A DNA stretch of 34,580 nt from NCBI GenBank assembly GCA_902362595.1, contig CABIXF010000041.1:1-34580 (forward strand). The letters run 5' to 3'. A model generated the notes under the pieces. It had not been told where the DNA came from. It did not search any database and saw nothing but the letters and a program-made list of their open reading frames with translations. The stretch is from Bacteroidaceae bacterium (GTDB lineage: Bacteria > Bacteroidota > Bacteroidia > Bacteroidales > Bacteroidaceae). The first letter of the stretch is position 1; every line of letters begins with the position of its first letter. Shown here in pieces: positions 26,910 through 34,563 of this stretch. A program made the translations under genes and the position numbers.

Positions 26910-26924
26910 TTATGTTGAACATAA
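26910..26924. promoter_or_regulatory. Palindrome just before the integrase start
   Basis: TTATGTT-G-AACATAA is a perfect 15-bp palindrome with a single central base, ending 3 nt before the integrase ATG. Its size and symmetry suit a dimeric repressor operator. As RNA it would fold only a tiny hairpin. No binding protein is identified; the winged-helix-like protein or DUF3853 of the island are candidates. Confidence 0.5.
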
Positions 26925-26927
26925 ACA

Positions 26928-28430
26928 ATGAATGCAATGGAAAAACTGACAAAGTCTCTGTCGCTTTTTAAGGAACGGAACTGTTCTGTTTCTGTCGTGT
27001 TAGACTCACGTACTCGCAGGAAAAACGCGTGTGAGTTTCCATTATCTCTCCGTTTCACGATAGACCGCAAGTGCTTTTATCTTACCGTTGGAAGTTCTTT
27101 CACTGAAAGAAAGTTCTCAGACATCTGTAATGCGACTAAATGCAAGAGCGAGAACTACAAACTTCAAAAAGAGTGGAAAGACACCTTTGTTCCCAAATAC
27201 AAAGAAATGCTGATGAGTCTGAACAAGGGTGGCATCCTGACATTTGAGATGGTACGCCAATGTATCATGGGCGATGGAGTGATGCCATCCAAAGAAGATA
27301 CGACCAAATCACAAACTTTTGTTGGTGTATGGGAACAAATCATCCACGAATTACGGACAGACGATGGTGGTGCACGTTTTACCACAGCAGAGAGCTACGA
27401 GTGCGCACTCAAATCATTCAGAAAAATTCTCGGAACCAATATGATTAGAGGATTCTGCATCAGTGCTTCGGAAATTCAGAAGTGGAAAGACGGAATGCAT
27501 AATGGAGTAAAAGATGAGAATGGGGCGATAGTCGGGAAAATCAGCGATACTACCGCCGGGATTTATCTCCGTTGTTGCCGTGCCGTATGGAACAGGTGTG
27601 TACATGAAGGCTACCTCAAAGATGTTCCTTATCCTTTTTCTAATAAGAAGGAGAAAGGACTTGTGAGCATCCCCAAGAGTGCGAAGCGCAAGCAGAGCTT
27701 TCTGAATGTCTGTCAGATGACGGAGCTATATAACCTTTTTGTCTCAAAGAAATATCCCGAACATTGGTCGGAAGAATATACCAAACGTGCCCACTACTCA
27801 TTGGGATTGTTTCTTGCCCAGTACCTATGCAATGGATTCAATATGGCAGATGCAGGACGATTGACTTACGATAGTTATTATTATCAGACAAACGGAAAGG
27901 CTTTCCGCTTCAACCGAAAGAAAACTTCCCGAAGAAGTGCTGACGGTTCCGAAGTAATCGTTCCTATCATCCCTCCTTTACAATATGTGTTAGATGAAGT
28001 GGCAGCACCTCCGACTCGGGATGGTCTTGTTTTTCCTCATATATTAAAAGGCGCGGAAACAGAAGAGTTGCGCCGCAAATATACCATGCAGGAAAACTCT
28101 AATGTGAAAGACCGTATCATCAAAATATGTCACGAAGCACTAAATTGGGATAAATCCATCTGTCCGTCTGGTACGTGGTGCCGACATTCATTTGCGACCA
28201 ACCTGCATAATGCCGGAGTAGACATGGACTATATTTCTGAAAGTATGGGGCATGCATCTTCTGATCATGCAATCACCCAAATATATATTGAGCATTATCC
28301 TCTTGAAATTCAGATGGAGAATAACTTGAAGCTGTTGAATCTGACAAAGACCTCTGAAAGAGACCTGTTATTGGCAAAACTGGCGAGTATGCCTACTGAG
28401 GAATTAGCCAAATTGTTTACACAAGCCTAA
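26928..28430 (+). CDS. Tyrosine recombinase (island integrase)
   Basis: A 500-aa site-specific integrase, expected to catalyse integration and excision at the tRNA. The N-terminal half holds an arm-binding-like region and a SAM-like core-binding domain (about residues 125-240). The catalytic domain has Arg419 in WCRHSFATNL, His442 in MGHASS and the nucleophile Tyr453 in ITQIYIEHY. The usual box I Arg is not in its normal context: the segment reads LCNGFNMADAGRL, and FRFNRKKTSRRSA follows. The His of HxxR is Thr. Both departures are seen in divergent Bacteroidetes integrases. ATG at 26928 is used; ATG at 26937 is possible. The gene is 13 nt from the next. Confidence 0.93.
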   Translation: MNAMEKLTKSLSLFKERNCSVSVVLDSRTRRKNACEFPLSLRFTIDRKCFYLTVGSSFTERKFSDICNATKCKSENYKLQKEWKDTFVPKYKEMLMSLNKGGILTFEMVRQCIMGDGVMPSKEDTTKSQTFVGVWEQIIHELRTDDGGARFTTAESYECALKSFRKILGTNMIRGFCISASEIQKWKDGMHNGVKDENGAIVGKISDTTAGIYLRCCRAVWNRCVHEGYLKDVPYPFSNKKEKGLVSIPKSAKRKQSFLNVCQMTELYNLFVSKKYPEHWSEEYTKRAHYSLGLFLAQYLCNGFNMADAGRLTYDSYYYQTNGKAFRFNRKKTSRRSADGSEVIVPIIPPLQYVLDEVAAPPTRDGLVFPHILKGAETEELRRKYTMQENSNVKDRIIKICHEALNWDKSICPSGTWCRHSFATNLHNAGVDMDYISESMGHASSDHAITQIYIEHYPLEIQMENNLKLLNLTKTSERDLLLAKLASMPTEELAKLFTQA

Positions 28431-28443
28431 TACGACTTTGAAG

Positions 28444-29688
28444 ATGAGAAATTTCATAGAGAGAATAAAAGACTACTTCACAAGAAAGGATTGCGCTGAT
28501 ATGGCTATCTGTACTTGGAAGTCAGCCAACGAAGAGGTGTATGCCGATTTCTGTAAACGCATGGATGCCATAGGCAAGGGGGACTTGTCTATTCTGATGG
28601 ATATATATCAGATGATACGGGAATGTACACCGCCAGAAGCTTTGCTGTTGTATAACTGGCTTTCCGATTTCATGAACGGTAAAGATATACAGAATATAGC
28701 CAATCAGCAATGGGCTGGCAAGTATACAAATATTATAGCCCAATGTATCACCAACAAACGGTTGTGGATAGGTGTCAACGTAAAAACGGGTACGGTAGAG
28801 TTGCTCACATCCCCAAAGTCGGAATTATTGATGGTTCATTCCAAAACACCTATTGAGGTTTGGAACCGTTTACCGCAGGAAACAAGATCCTATTTGACAG
28901 GGCAACTGGATGTACTTATGAAAAACAGCAAAGGATGCTATCTGTTGAGCAAACTGGAAAGGAAAATGGTGTATCAATCCCTGACGTACATCTCCCGAAT
29001 CATTTTCCTGTCCCATGCCGTGTTTGTTGGTGAGGTTATGGCCAACCTGTATGATTATGTAGTGGAGAAGAAGGAGATTTTGGCTTATTGCATGTACTAT
29101 TTCGTAATATTTGACCACGGTCTTTCACGTATGGCCCAATTACTTGACCACCTGCTAAACAGTGGAGAAGTTGACAATGGCGATATGATTCTGATAAAAT
29201 CATGTGTTGCCTTGCTTGTTCATCAAAGCATAGAAATGGGAACTGAAAGCAAAGCCGGATGGGAAGATACAGCAGAAGCCTGTAATCCGGAAATCTGGAA
29301 GGAAGTGATGTTTGCCTTGCGAAAAGCCAAAGGCAGACGTGGGAACAAAAAGGTTATGCAATCATTGGATGATATTCTCGTCGGGGACAAGGAGCGCATC
29401 AAGCAGGGCATCCGCTCGTTTCTTGAAGAGAATACCGAGGATATAAGCCTTGCCTATCTGTTGAAATCATTGGTAAAAGCAGGCAGAATAAAGGCCTCCA
29501 TAAGATACATGACATTTCATCGTGCCATTGAACAATTCTACCAGCGACATTACGGGCATGACATTCCACAGAAAAGATATGGTGAAATCAGAGACATAAC
29601 ATTGACTTCACCTCAAAGAGGAAACAGTTATATCAAAGCAAAACGGATAATAGACCGATGGACGGACTATTTTATCAAGAACGTGTAA
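28444..29688 (+). CDS. Island protein of unknown function, 414 aa
   Basis: Not recognised with certainty; it may belong to a Bacteroides-specific family annotated as DUF6043, but this is from memory. The frame is open from a TTG at 28438, but ATG at 28444 is used. The sequence is soluble-looking and largely helical, with SPKSELLMVHSKTPIEVWNR in the middle and a hydrophobic helical block (SRIIFLSHAVFVGEVMANLY, then ILAYCMYYFVIFDHG) at about residues 180-220. The C-terminal third is basic (RKAKGRRGNKKVMQSL). No enzyme motif, signal peptide or HTH is evident. It follows the integrase by 13 nt and is probably cotranscribed with it, which suggests a role in the mobility of the island, in its control or in host interaction. 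Confidence 0.85.
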   Translation: MRNFIERIKDYFTRKDCADMAICTWKSANEEVYADFCKRMDAIGKGDLSILMDIYQMIRECTPPEALLLYNWLSDFMNGKDIQNIANQQWAGKYTNIIAQCITNKRLWIGVNVKTGTVELLTSPKSELLMVHSKTPIEVWNRLPQETRSYLTGQLDVLMKNSKGCYLLSKLERKMVYQSLTYISRIIFLSHAVFVGEVMANLYDYVVEKKEILAYCMYYFVIFDHGLSRMAQLLDHLLNSGEVDNGDMILIKSCVALLVHQSIEMGTESKAGWEDTAEACNPEIWKEVMFALRKAKGRRGNKKVMQSLDDILVGDKERIKQGIRSFLEENTEDISLAYLLKSLVKAGRIKASIRYMTFHRAIEQFYQRHYGHDIPQKRYGEIRDITLTSPQRGNSYIKAKRIIDRWTDYFIKNV

Positions 29689-29736
29689 TTGGGAAACTCG
29701 GTTATCCGCAACTTTTTCTGCAAACATCTGTTGTAA

Positions 29737-29816
29737 ATCGGTTGGTTATATTAAGCTACAAATAAACCGACCGATATGCAGAGTCTCATAAACTACCTTT
29801 GCTCGTGAAATCGGTT
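29737..29816. repeat. Repeat cluster upstream of the DUF3853 gene
   Basis: ATCGGTTGGTT (29737-29747) and AACCGACCGAT (29765-29775) form an 11-bp inverted repeat with one mismatch around a 17-nt spacer. AAATCGGTT occurs as a direct repeat at 29735-29743 and 29808-29816. The repeats flank and overlap the region upstream of the -7 box at 29794. They could be operators for an excisionase-like regulator or iterons. Confidence 0.5.
29794..29801 (+). promoter_or_regulatory. Candidate -7 box of the DUF3853-vapE operon
   Basis: TACCTTTG matches TAnnTTTG, 68 nt before the DUF3853 ATG. No TTTG lies at the -33 distance; one arm of the inverted repeat does instead, which would fit regulated transcription. 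Confidence 0.5.
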
Positions 29817-29868
29817 TTACAGAGTTGAGCCGAGACTTAAAGTATCTAATAACTAAACAAGTAAAGGT

Positions 29869-30189
29869 ATGGAAGAAAAATTCAATTTTAACCAATTACT
29901 TCAAAAGCCTATCGCCATGATGACTGGCGAGGAGCTTTGCTTTCTCATTACAAAAAGTGTAGAATCCACCGAGAAGTCCACATCCCCAATGGCTTCCAAA
30001 GGCAACTATTATGGTATAGAGGGGATTGCCCGTGTGTTCGGATGCAGCGTACCCACGGCTAACCGCATTAAGAAGAGCGGCATCATAGACAAGGCTATCA
30101 CACAGATAGGGCGAAAGATTGTGGTGGATGCAGACCTTGCACTGTCTTTGGCAAAAGAGTCAGGTGGAATCCATATTAAGGAGCAGTAA
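29869..30189 (+). CDS. DUF3853 family protein (excisionase-like HTH)
   Basis: A 106-aa DNA-binding protein common in Bacteroides mobile elements. The C-terminal half has a helix-turn-helix of the MerR/excisionase type: YYGIEGIARVFGCSVPTANR, then IKKSGIIDKAITQIGRKIVV, where a recognition helix is followed by a wing-like segment. The N-terminal half includes PIAMMTGEELCFLI. It probably acts as recombination directionality factor or regulator. It starts a two-gene unit: its stop is 1 nt before the vapE ATG. The repeats upstream would be natural targets. Confidence 0.88.
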   Translation: MEEKFNFNQLLQKPIAMMTGEELCFLITKSVESTEKSTSPMASKGNYYGIEGIARVFGCSVPTANRIKKSGIIDKAITQIGRKIVVDADLALSLAKESGGIHIKEQ

Positions 30190-30190
30190 T

Positions 30191-31576
30191 ATGGAAGATA
30201 ATTGGAAAAAAGATTTGGTAACAGACAGCTATGGGAATCCAGTCCGATCCATCAGCAACCTCCGACTTATTTTCACTTTGGATGAGAATCTTAGTCAGAT
30301 AAGATATGACACCTTTTGTCAGGACGATGTATGTTTCAGCCCTTTGTTTCGCAATGTCAATGGCAACAAGATTGATGAGGAATCGGCAGGAAAGATACAA
30401 GACTATTTGGAAAGGACATACAGATTGCATCTGACGCAGAATAAGGTATTTGAAATACTAAAAACGACCTCTTCGGAACGGAGTTTTAACCCAGTACAGG
30501 ATTTTATCACCCAAGAAACATGGGACGGACAGCCCCGCATAGCCACAACCCTCATTGATTATTTGGGAGCAGAGGACACGCCGCTTGTCAGGGAACAGAC
30601 AAAACTATGGTTCGTGGCGGCTGTTGCCCGGGTTTTCACCCCCGGTTGCAAGTTTGACAACGTATTGACTCTGCCTGGTCCGCAAGGTATCGGGAAAAGC
30701 ACCTTTTTCAAGACCATCAGCGGGAAATGGTTTAACGACTCGTTCTCTTTTGCAAGCGGTGACAAGGAGAAGGTAGAAACCATAACCAATGGTTGGATTA
30801 TTGAAATCAGTGAATTGAACGGTTTGAAACGGGCGAATGATGCAGAGGCAGCCAAAGCTTTCCTGAGCCGTTGCAGCGACTATATGCGCCCTGCATACGG
30901 ACATAAGGTTGTGGAGTTTATGCGGCACAATGTCTTTGCGGCTACTACCAATGAGACAAACTTCCTGCAAGGGGACAACGGGAACCGCCGTTGGTGGATA
31001 ATTCCGGTTAAAGGAAACGGTCATGTTTCAGAATGGCTGGATGCGCTACAACGTGTTGTTCCTCAGCTTTGGGCAGAAGCATACGCCTATTATCGGCAAG
31101 GAATGAAACTTTATTTGACACCCGATATGGAAATTCAAGCCAATGAAGTGCAGGTACAACATTCCAACATCCTTGTTGACCCCATCATAGAAGATCTGGA
31201 AATGTATTTGGAGCGTGAGATTCCCGTCCAATATGCAAGTTGGACCATTCCGATCCGACAGGCTTATCAAAAGGGAGCATACTCAGAACCAAACTCAACA
31301 ATGACCACACTCAACATGGTTTGTGCCCGGCAGATTATAGAGGAAATGCCTAATGACTTGGTCAGACGCAATCCTGCCAAATACACATCACAATATATCA
31401 ATCGCCTGATGTCCATGATTCCTAATTGGAAACGGAGTGATCAGGAAAAAGTCAAAGGGTTGCATCCTGCCTATTGTGACAAGACCGGACGAGCAAAGCA
31501 TCCGTGGGTGAGAGTGGACGCACCAAACGAAGAAGTCTGTACTTCATTACCAAGTGAACAGGAGCTACCATTTTAA
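30191..31576 (+). CDS. VapE-family P-loop ATPase
   Basis: A 461-aa virulence-associated E (VapE) family protein, an SF3-helicase-like ATPase used in the replication of satellites and plasmids. An N-terminal alpha region precedes Walker A GPQGIGKST (163-171), Walker B-like WIIEISEL (202-209), sensor FAATTNETNFL (249-259) and arginine-containing GNRRWWIIP (265-272). After that it has a basic C-terminus. The frame is open from a TTG at 30119 inside DUF3853, but ATG at 30191, 1 nt after the DUF3853 stop, is chosen and gives MEDNWKKD. No separate primase domain is visible. The function is inferred from the family: unwinding or initiating island replication. Confidence 0.9.
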   Translation: MEDNWKKDLVTDSYGNPVRSISNLRLIFTLDENLSQIRYDTFCQDDVCFSPLFRNVNGNKIDEESAGKIQDYLERTYRLHLTQNKVFEILKTTSSERSFNPVQDFITQETWDGQPRIATTLIDYLGAEDTPLVREQTKLWFVAAVARVFTPGCKFDNVLTLPGPQGIGKSTFFKTISGKWFNDSFSFASGDKEKVETITNGWIIEISELNGLKRANDAEAAKAFLSRCSDYMRPAYGHKVVEFMRHNVFAATTNETNFLQGDNGNRRWWIIPVKGNGHVSEWLDALQRVVPQLWAEAYAYYRQGMKLYLTPDMEIQANEVQVQHSNILVDPIIEDLEMYLEREIPVQYASWTIPIRQAYQKGAYSEPNSTMTTLNMVCARQIIEEMPNDLVRRNPAKYTSQYINRLMSMIPNWKRSDQEKVKGLHPAYCDKTGRAKHPWVRVDAPNEEVCTSLPSEQELPF

Positions 31577-31711
31577 ATCTCAAACTAAGGGAAAAGAAGA
31601 ATATCTGTCCCTTTGTCCCTCTTTTCCCCCTAAAAAAGGATGAAAACCAAAGACAGATAAAAGAGAAAGTTATAAGAAACACCTGGGACATGGGACAAAA
31701 TAATTGAAAAC
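31577..31711. repeat. Repeat-rich gap after vapE
   Basis: TGTCCC occurs twice (31606-31611 and 31614-31619), and its inverse GGGACA twice (31685-31690 and 31692-31697), just before the next start. TATCTGTC (31602-31609) also faces GACAGATA (31652-31659). The DNA is AT-rich with a purine-rich stretch between. Together with VapE it could be an origin region; a binding site or hairpin leader for the 115-aa gene is equally possible. Confidence 0.45.
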
Positions 31712-32059
31712 ATGAAAAAGGAAGAACTTATCAAACAACTGCAAGAGCATGAACCGTTACTGGCAAACGCGGTCTGCCACATGGTGGAGTATATTCAAGG
31801 CCGTTACCCTGCGGCATATCCAAGCAAAGCACAGACCGAAGCTGTGAACGATTATCTGCGGAGCGTCTATGCAGATGGGGACGGCAGCATGTCAGAGAGG
31901 AACCGCGAACATCGACGTATCGCTTCGCAGAACATCACTATTACCGCCATCCGTGTATTGGATAGTCGCCAACTTGCCAGGCTGCAAGACGTACTTGACC
32001 ATATTGCGTACGACAGGGAGTATTATATGCCGGAGAGAGGATGTGGAATACACCGCTGA
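31712..32059 (+). CDS. Island hypothetical protein, 115 aa
   Basis: Not recognised. The 115-aa product is helical and soluble, beginning MKKEELIKQLQEHEPLLANA, with a basic middle (SERNREHRRIASQ) and a C-terminal DVLDHIAYDREYYM. There is no HTH, transmembrane segment or cysteine pattern. It lies between the vapE repeat gap and the DNA-binding gene, 47 nt before the latter. A role in replication or mobilization control is only guessed from position. Confidence 0.7.
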   Translation: MKKEELIKQLQEHEPLLANAVCHMVEYIQGRYPAAYPSKAQTEAVNDYLRSVYADGDGSMSERNREHRRIASQNITITAIRVLDSRQLARLQDVLDHIAYDREYYMPERGCGIHR

Positions 32060-32106
32060 CTTTCTCTTTTGGCTGCACCATTTATAAAATATCTTCAAAC
32101 AGACAG

Positions 32107-32637
32107 ATGATGAAAACAGACTTGAATTATTGTATAGTGCTTTCGGCGGAGCAGCTTATGTATCTGGCAGGGAGCAAATACGGCATTGACCGCATGAAGA
32201 TTCTACACCAACTGATTGAAGCAGCCGTATTAAAAGAAACCGAGTACACCATAAAAGGTTTCTCCACAACCTTGCAAGTGGGGCAAGCCGTTCTTTCAGA
32301 AGTGGATTTGGCCAACAAGTTGGGCTATGACAAAAAGACCATATCCCGTGTGCTTGACAAGATGAACCAGTTGGAAATTGTCGCATCTACACAGAGTAAT
32401 CGGACAAGCATCCATACGCTGAAATGTATATCGGCATGGATGCAGAACGGAAACCGCATAGACAATCCTTTCTATGTCCGACTGAAAGACCGGCAAGATG
32501 ATAAGGAGAGTATGTCTGCTATATCAGATGAAGGCAAACAGCCTTCTCCCTCTTCTTTCCCTTCTGTTTCAGTTTCCCCACAGACTGCGGCAACGGAAGA
32601 TTTCGGAAGAGATATTCCGGTTGATAACCAGATATAG
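32107..32637 (+). CDS. Putative winged-helix DNA-binding protein, 176 aa
   Basis: The segment LSEVDLANKLGYDKKTISRV, followed by LDKMNQLEIVASTQSNRTS, reads as a helix-turn-helix with a wing, as in replication-initiator or regulator proteins. Upstream helices start MMKTDLNYCIVLSAEQLMYL. The C-terminal 40 residues are Ser/Pro-rich and probably disordered (QPSPSSFPSVSVSPQ). The frame is open back to an ATG at 32041, which overlaps the previous gene, but the paired ATG at 32107 and 32110 is more likely. It could regulate mob or replication genes and is a candidate for the palindrome before int. Confidence 0.75.
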   Translation: MMKTDLNYCIVLSAEQLMYLAGSKYGIDRMKILHQLIEAAVLKETEYTIKGFSTTLQVGQAVLSEVDLANKLGYDKKTISRVLDKMNQLEIVASTQSNRTSIHTLKCISAWMQNGNRIDNPFYVRLKDRQDDKESMSAISDEGKQPSPSSFPSVSVSPQTAATEDFGRDIPVDNQI

Positions 32638-32810
32638 CTGTACCAGAAAGTTGGTGTGTCCGAAGCTGTTGTATGCAGTATTGCAAGAAGTTCCTATGTC
32701 GCACAAATTCGCTTCGCTTATTCGTACTACATAGGCATATTCCGGCAGTCGCAAGCTCCCACCGTGCTGACCCTTTTTGAATTGATGTTTTACCCATAGC
32801 ATAACAGAGT
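32638..32810. other. Presumptive oriT gap before mobC
   Basis: This 173-nt gap sits just upstream of the MobC-like and relaxase genes, the usual place of oriT. It contains CCTATGT (32693-32699) facing ACATAGG (32729-32735), with CGCTTCGC inside the loop near 32711, and a TGCAGTATTGCA element near 32674. No nick site can be recognised by sequence alone. A gene is not apparent. Confidence 0.45.
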
Positions 32811-33209
32811 ATGAAGAAGAAAAAGAATACCGACAAAGAAATTGATGAAGAAAACGAGAAAAAAGTCACAAGACGCACCCTGCGGCTTGAAGCCAGGGTG
32901 ACAGAACAGGAATATGCTCAAGCGGCAGAACTTGCCAAAACCTGCGGCTTATCCATGAGCGAGTATGTGCGGCGTACCGCCTTGGGGCAACATCCACGGC
33001 AACGGTTGTCTGACCATGAAGTGGAAGCCCTGTGTAGTCTGACGGATGCAAGGGGTGACCTTATTCGCATCGCGGCAGCCGTGAAATCCATCCAAGCGGA
33101 CAAACGGGCTATGTATTTCAGCGATACCCGATTTGTGGAACAATGGATGAGGGCCGCTACTCAGCTTATCAATCGTTGGAGCCAGATAGAAAATTACCTT
33201 ACTGAATAA
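32811..33209 (+). CDS. MobC-like mobilization accessory protein (ribbon-helix-helix)
   Basis: A 132-aa relaxosome accessory protein. After a charged N-terminus (KKKKNTDKEIDEENEKKVT) comes RRTLRLEARVTEQEYAQAAE, where a beta-strand is followed by a helix as in ribbon-helix-helix proteins. Then come CGLSMSEYVRRTALGQHP and a helical C-terminus. It should bind oriT and help the relaxase nick the DNA. Its stop is 15 nt before the relaxase start, so the two are cotranscribed. Confidence 0.88.
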   Translation: MKKKKNTDKEIDEENEKKVTRRTLRLEARVTEQEYAQAAELAKTCGLSMSEYVRRTALGQHPRQRLSDHEVEALCSLTDARGDLIRIAAAVKSIQADKRAMYFSDTRFVEQWMRAATQLINRWSQIENYLTE

Positions 33210-33224
33210 ATTCCCTCACCTATT

Positions 33225-34436
33225 ATGATAGCAAAAGCCTCCACCATATCGCATGGCGCAAATGCCATAAGATATTCCGTCAACAAGGAGAAAGCGGATA
33301 TAGTCAAAGCCAACTTCTTGCCCGATGATATTTCGCCGGAAGCAATGTATGGACGGATGATGCTCGTACAGAAAAAGTTTGCTGAGAATATCAACAAAGG
33401 CAGGCCTCTTAGTAGAAATGTGATAAGAATTGAGATTTCCCCATCCGAAGAAGAAAGTCGGGATTGGACGATGGATGATTGGGAACGTTTATCAAACGAG
33501 TTCATCCGCGTGTTTGATTCCATTGACCTCTCTGGCAAAACCAAACGGGCTTCTTCAAAGCAGGTCAACCTCAAAGGCTCGCAATACATAGTCGCCCTGC
33601 ATCGTGATTCCAAAAGTGGCATTCTCCACTTGCACATTGACGCTAACCGTGTGGACATGAACGGTAAAGTCAATGATAGCCATAAGATTGGTGAGAGGGC
33701 TGTCATGGCTGCGAATATCATCAACGAGAGACGAGGCTGGGTACAATCTGAAGAAATAGGCATACGTCATAGACAAGAAATCTCAGACAGTTGCATAGAA
33801 ATACTCCGTACGATGGACGAATTCAGTTGGCAGAGGTATGAAATGGAACTGGTGAAACGGGGATATAAAGTGCACCTGCAAGAAAAAGACGGTGGCGGAG
33901 TTTATGGCTATTCTATCAAGCGTGGCAACTCCATTTATAAATCATCCATGTTGGGTATCGGGCGAAACCTGACCCCATCAAAAATTGAGGCTACTTGGGC
34001 AAAACTACATCCGCAGGAAAGGATATCTAAGCCGGCAAAGCCTGTTCCCCAACAAACATGGACAGCAGACACGACTCCTCTTATACAACCTTCGACTGCT
34101 TCGCATCCTGTTATGAAACATTACGATATAACGACAGACGAATATCACAGTTTCCATATCGAGATATCCGAAGCCGCTGATACTATCATTCGGCAGAATT
34201 GTTCTTTGGAGGAAGCACATCCGTTGGCTAAGATTGAAGAAATACAGCACACGGCCCTTTTGCTCTTTGCTGGGTATTTGGATGCTGCCACAAGTATGGC
34301 GGCGTCAAGTGGCGGTGGTAGTTCTGACACAAGTAGCTGGGGACGGGATAAAGATGAGGATGATCTTGAATGGGCACGCCGCTGTGCAAGAATGGCAAAC
34401 AGCATGTGCAAGCGCAGGAAAGGACTTCACAGATAA
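33225..34436 (+). CDS. MOBP-type relaxase (mobilization protein)
   Basis: A 403-aa relaxase/mobilization nuclease expected to nick oriT and pilot the island to a recipient. The N-terminal relaxase domain has the metal-binding histidine motif LHRDSKSGILHLHIDANRVD, with His126, His135 and His137. A candidate catalytic Tyr is Tyr17 in AIRYSVN, as in related relaxases, but this is not certain. After residue 240 the protein is less ordered and ends with a Ser/Gly-rich then basic tail (SSGGGSSDTSSW, RRCARMANSMCKRRKGLHR). It is preceded by the MobC-like gene. Confidence 0.9.
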   Translation: MIAKASTISHGANAIRYSVNKEKADIVKANFLPDDISPEAMYGRMMLVQKKFAENINKGRPLSRNVIRIEISPSEEESRDWTMDDWERLSNEFIRVFDSIDLSGKTKRASSKQVNLKGSQYIVALHRDSKSGILHLHIDANRVDMNGKVNDSHKIGERAVMAANIINERRGWVQSEEIGIRHRQEISDSCIEILRTMDEFSWQRYEMELVKRGYKVHLQEKDGGGVYGYSIKRGNSIYKSSMLGIGRNLTPSKIEATWAKLHPQERISKPAKPVPQQTWTADTTPLIQPSTASHPVMKHYDITTDEYHSFHIEISEAADTIIRQNCSLEEAHPLAKIEEIQHTALLLFAGYLDAATSMAASSGGGSSDTSSWGRDKDEDDLEWARRCARMANSMCKRRKGLHR

Positions 34437-34460
34437 ATTAACAATCAAAAGACAAGAATC

Positions 34461-34517
34461 ATGGGAATTGGCAAATCAAAAATTACTCCATCAATAGAGT
34501 TTATATCGAATAATTGA
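34461..34517 (+). CDS. Very short ORF after the relaxase gene
   Basis: An 18-codon frame, MGIGKSKITPSIEFISNN, follows the relaxase by 24 nt and ends with TGA at 34515-34517. It may be a small peptide, a leader, or the remnant of a gene cut off by a stop. The GxGKS-like string is too short to mean a P-loop. Low confidence. Confidence 0.25.
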   Translation: MGIGKSKITPSIEFISNN

Positions 34518-34535
34518 TTAAAGCGTTCTTTGACT

Positions 34536-34543
34536 TATCTTTG
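34536..34543 (+). promoter_or_regulatory. Candidate -7 box at the right edge
   Basis: TATCTTTG matches TAnnTTTG. A TTGA at 34514-34517 lies 18 nt upstream as a partial -33 box. It would drive the gene that seems to begin at 34564. Confidence 0.5.
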
Positions 34544-34563
34544 TGGTCTAAAAGGTTCAATTG

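Noticed and set aside
30119..30190. TTG start extending VapE into DUF3853
   Set aside because: The ATG at 30191, 1 nt after the DUF3853 stop codon, is a far better start, and the extension is out-of-frame DUF3853 sequence.
31602..31665. Pseudoknot in the gap after vapE (TATCTGTC/GACAGATA crossed with CTCTTTT/AAAAGAG)
   Set aside because: The pairs cross, but short A/T- and purine-rich matches arise easily by chance here. Only the TGTCCC pairs were kept as a finding.
32041..32106. ATG start extending the DNA-binding protein by 22 residues
   Set aside because: It overlaps the end of the previous gene and gives an unrelated-looking hydrophobic start; the paired ATG at 32107 and 32110 fits better.
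34461..34480. GxGKS-like string in the 18-codon frame as a P-loop
   Set aside because: The frame is too short to fold as an NTPase, and the match is only a few residues.
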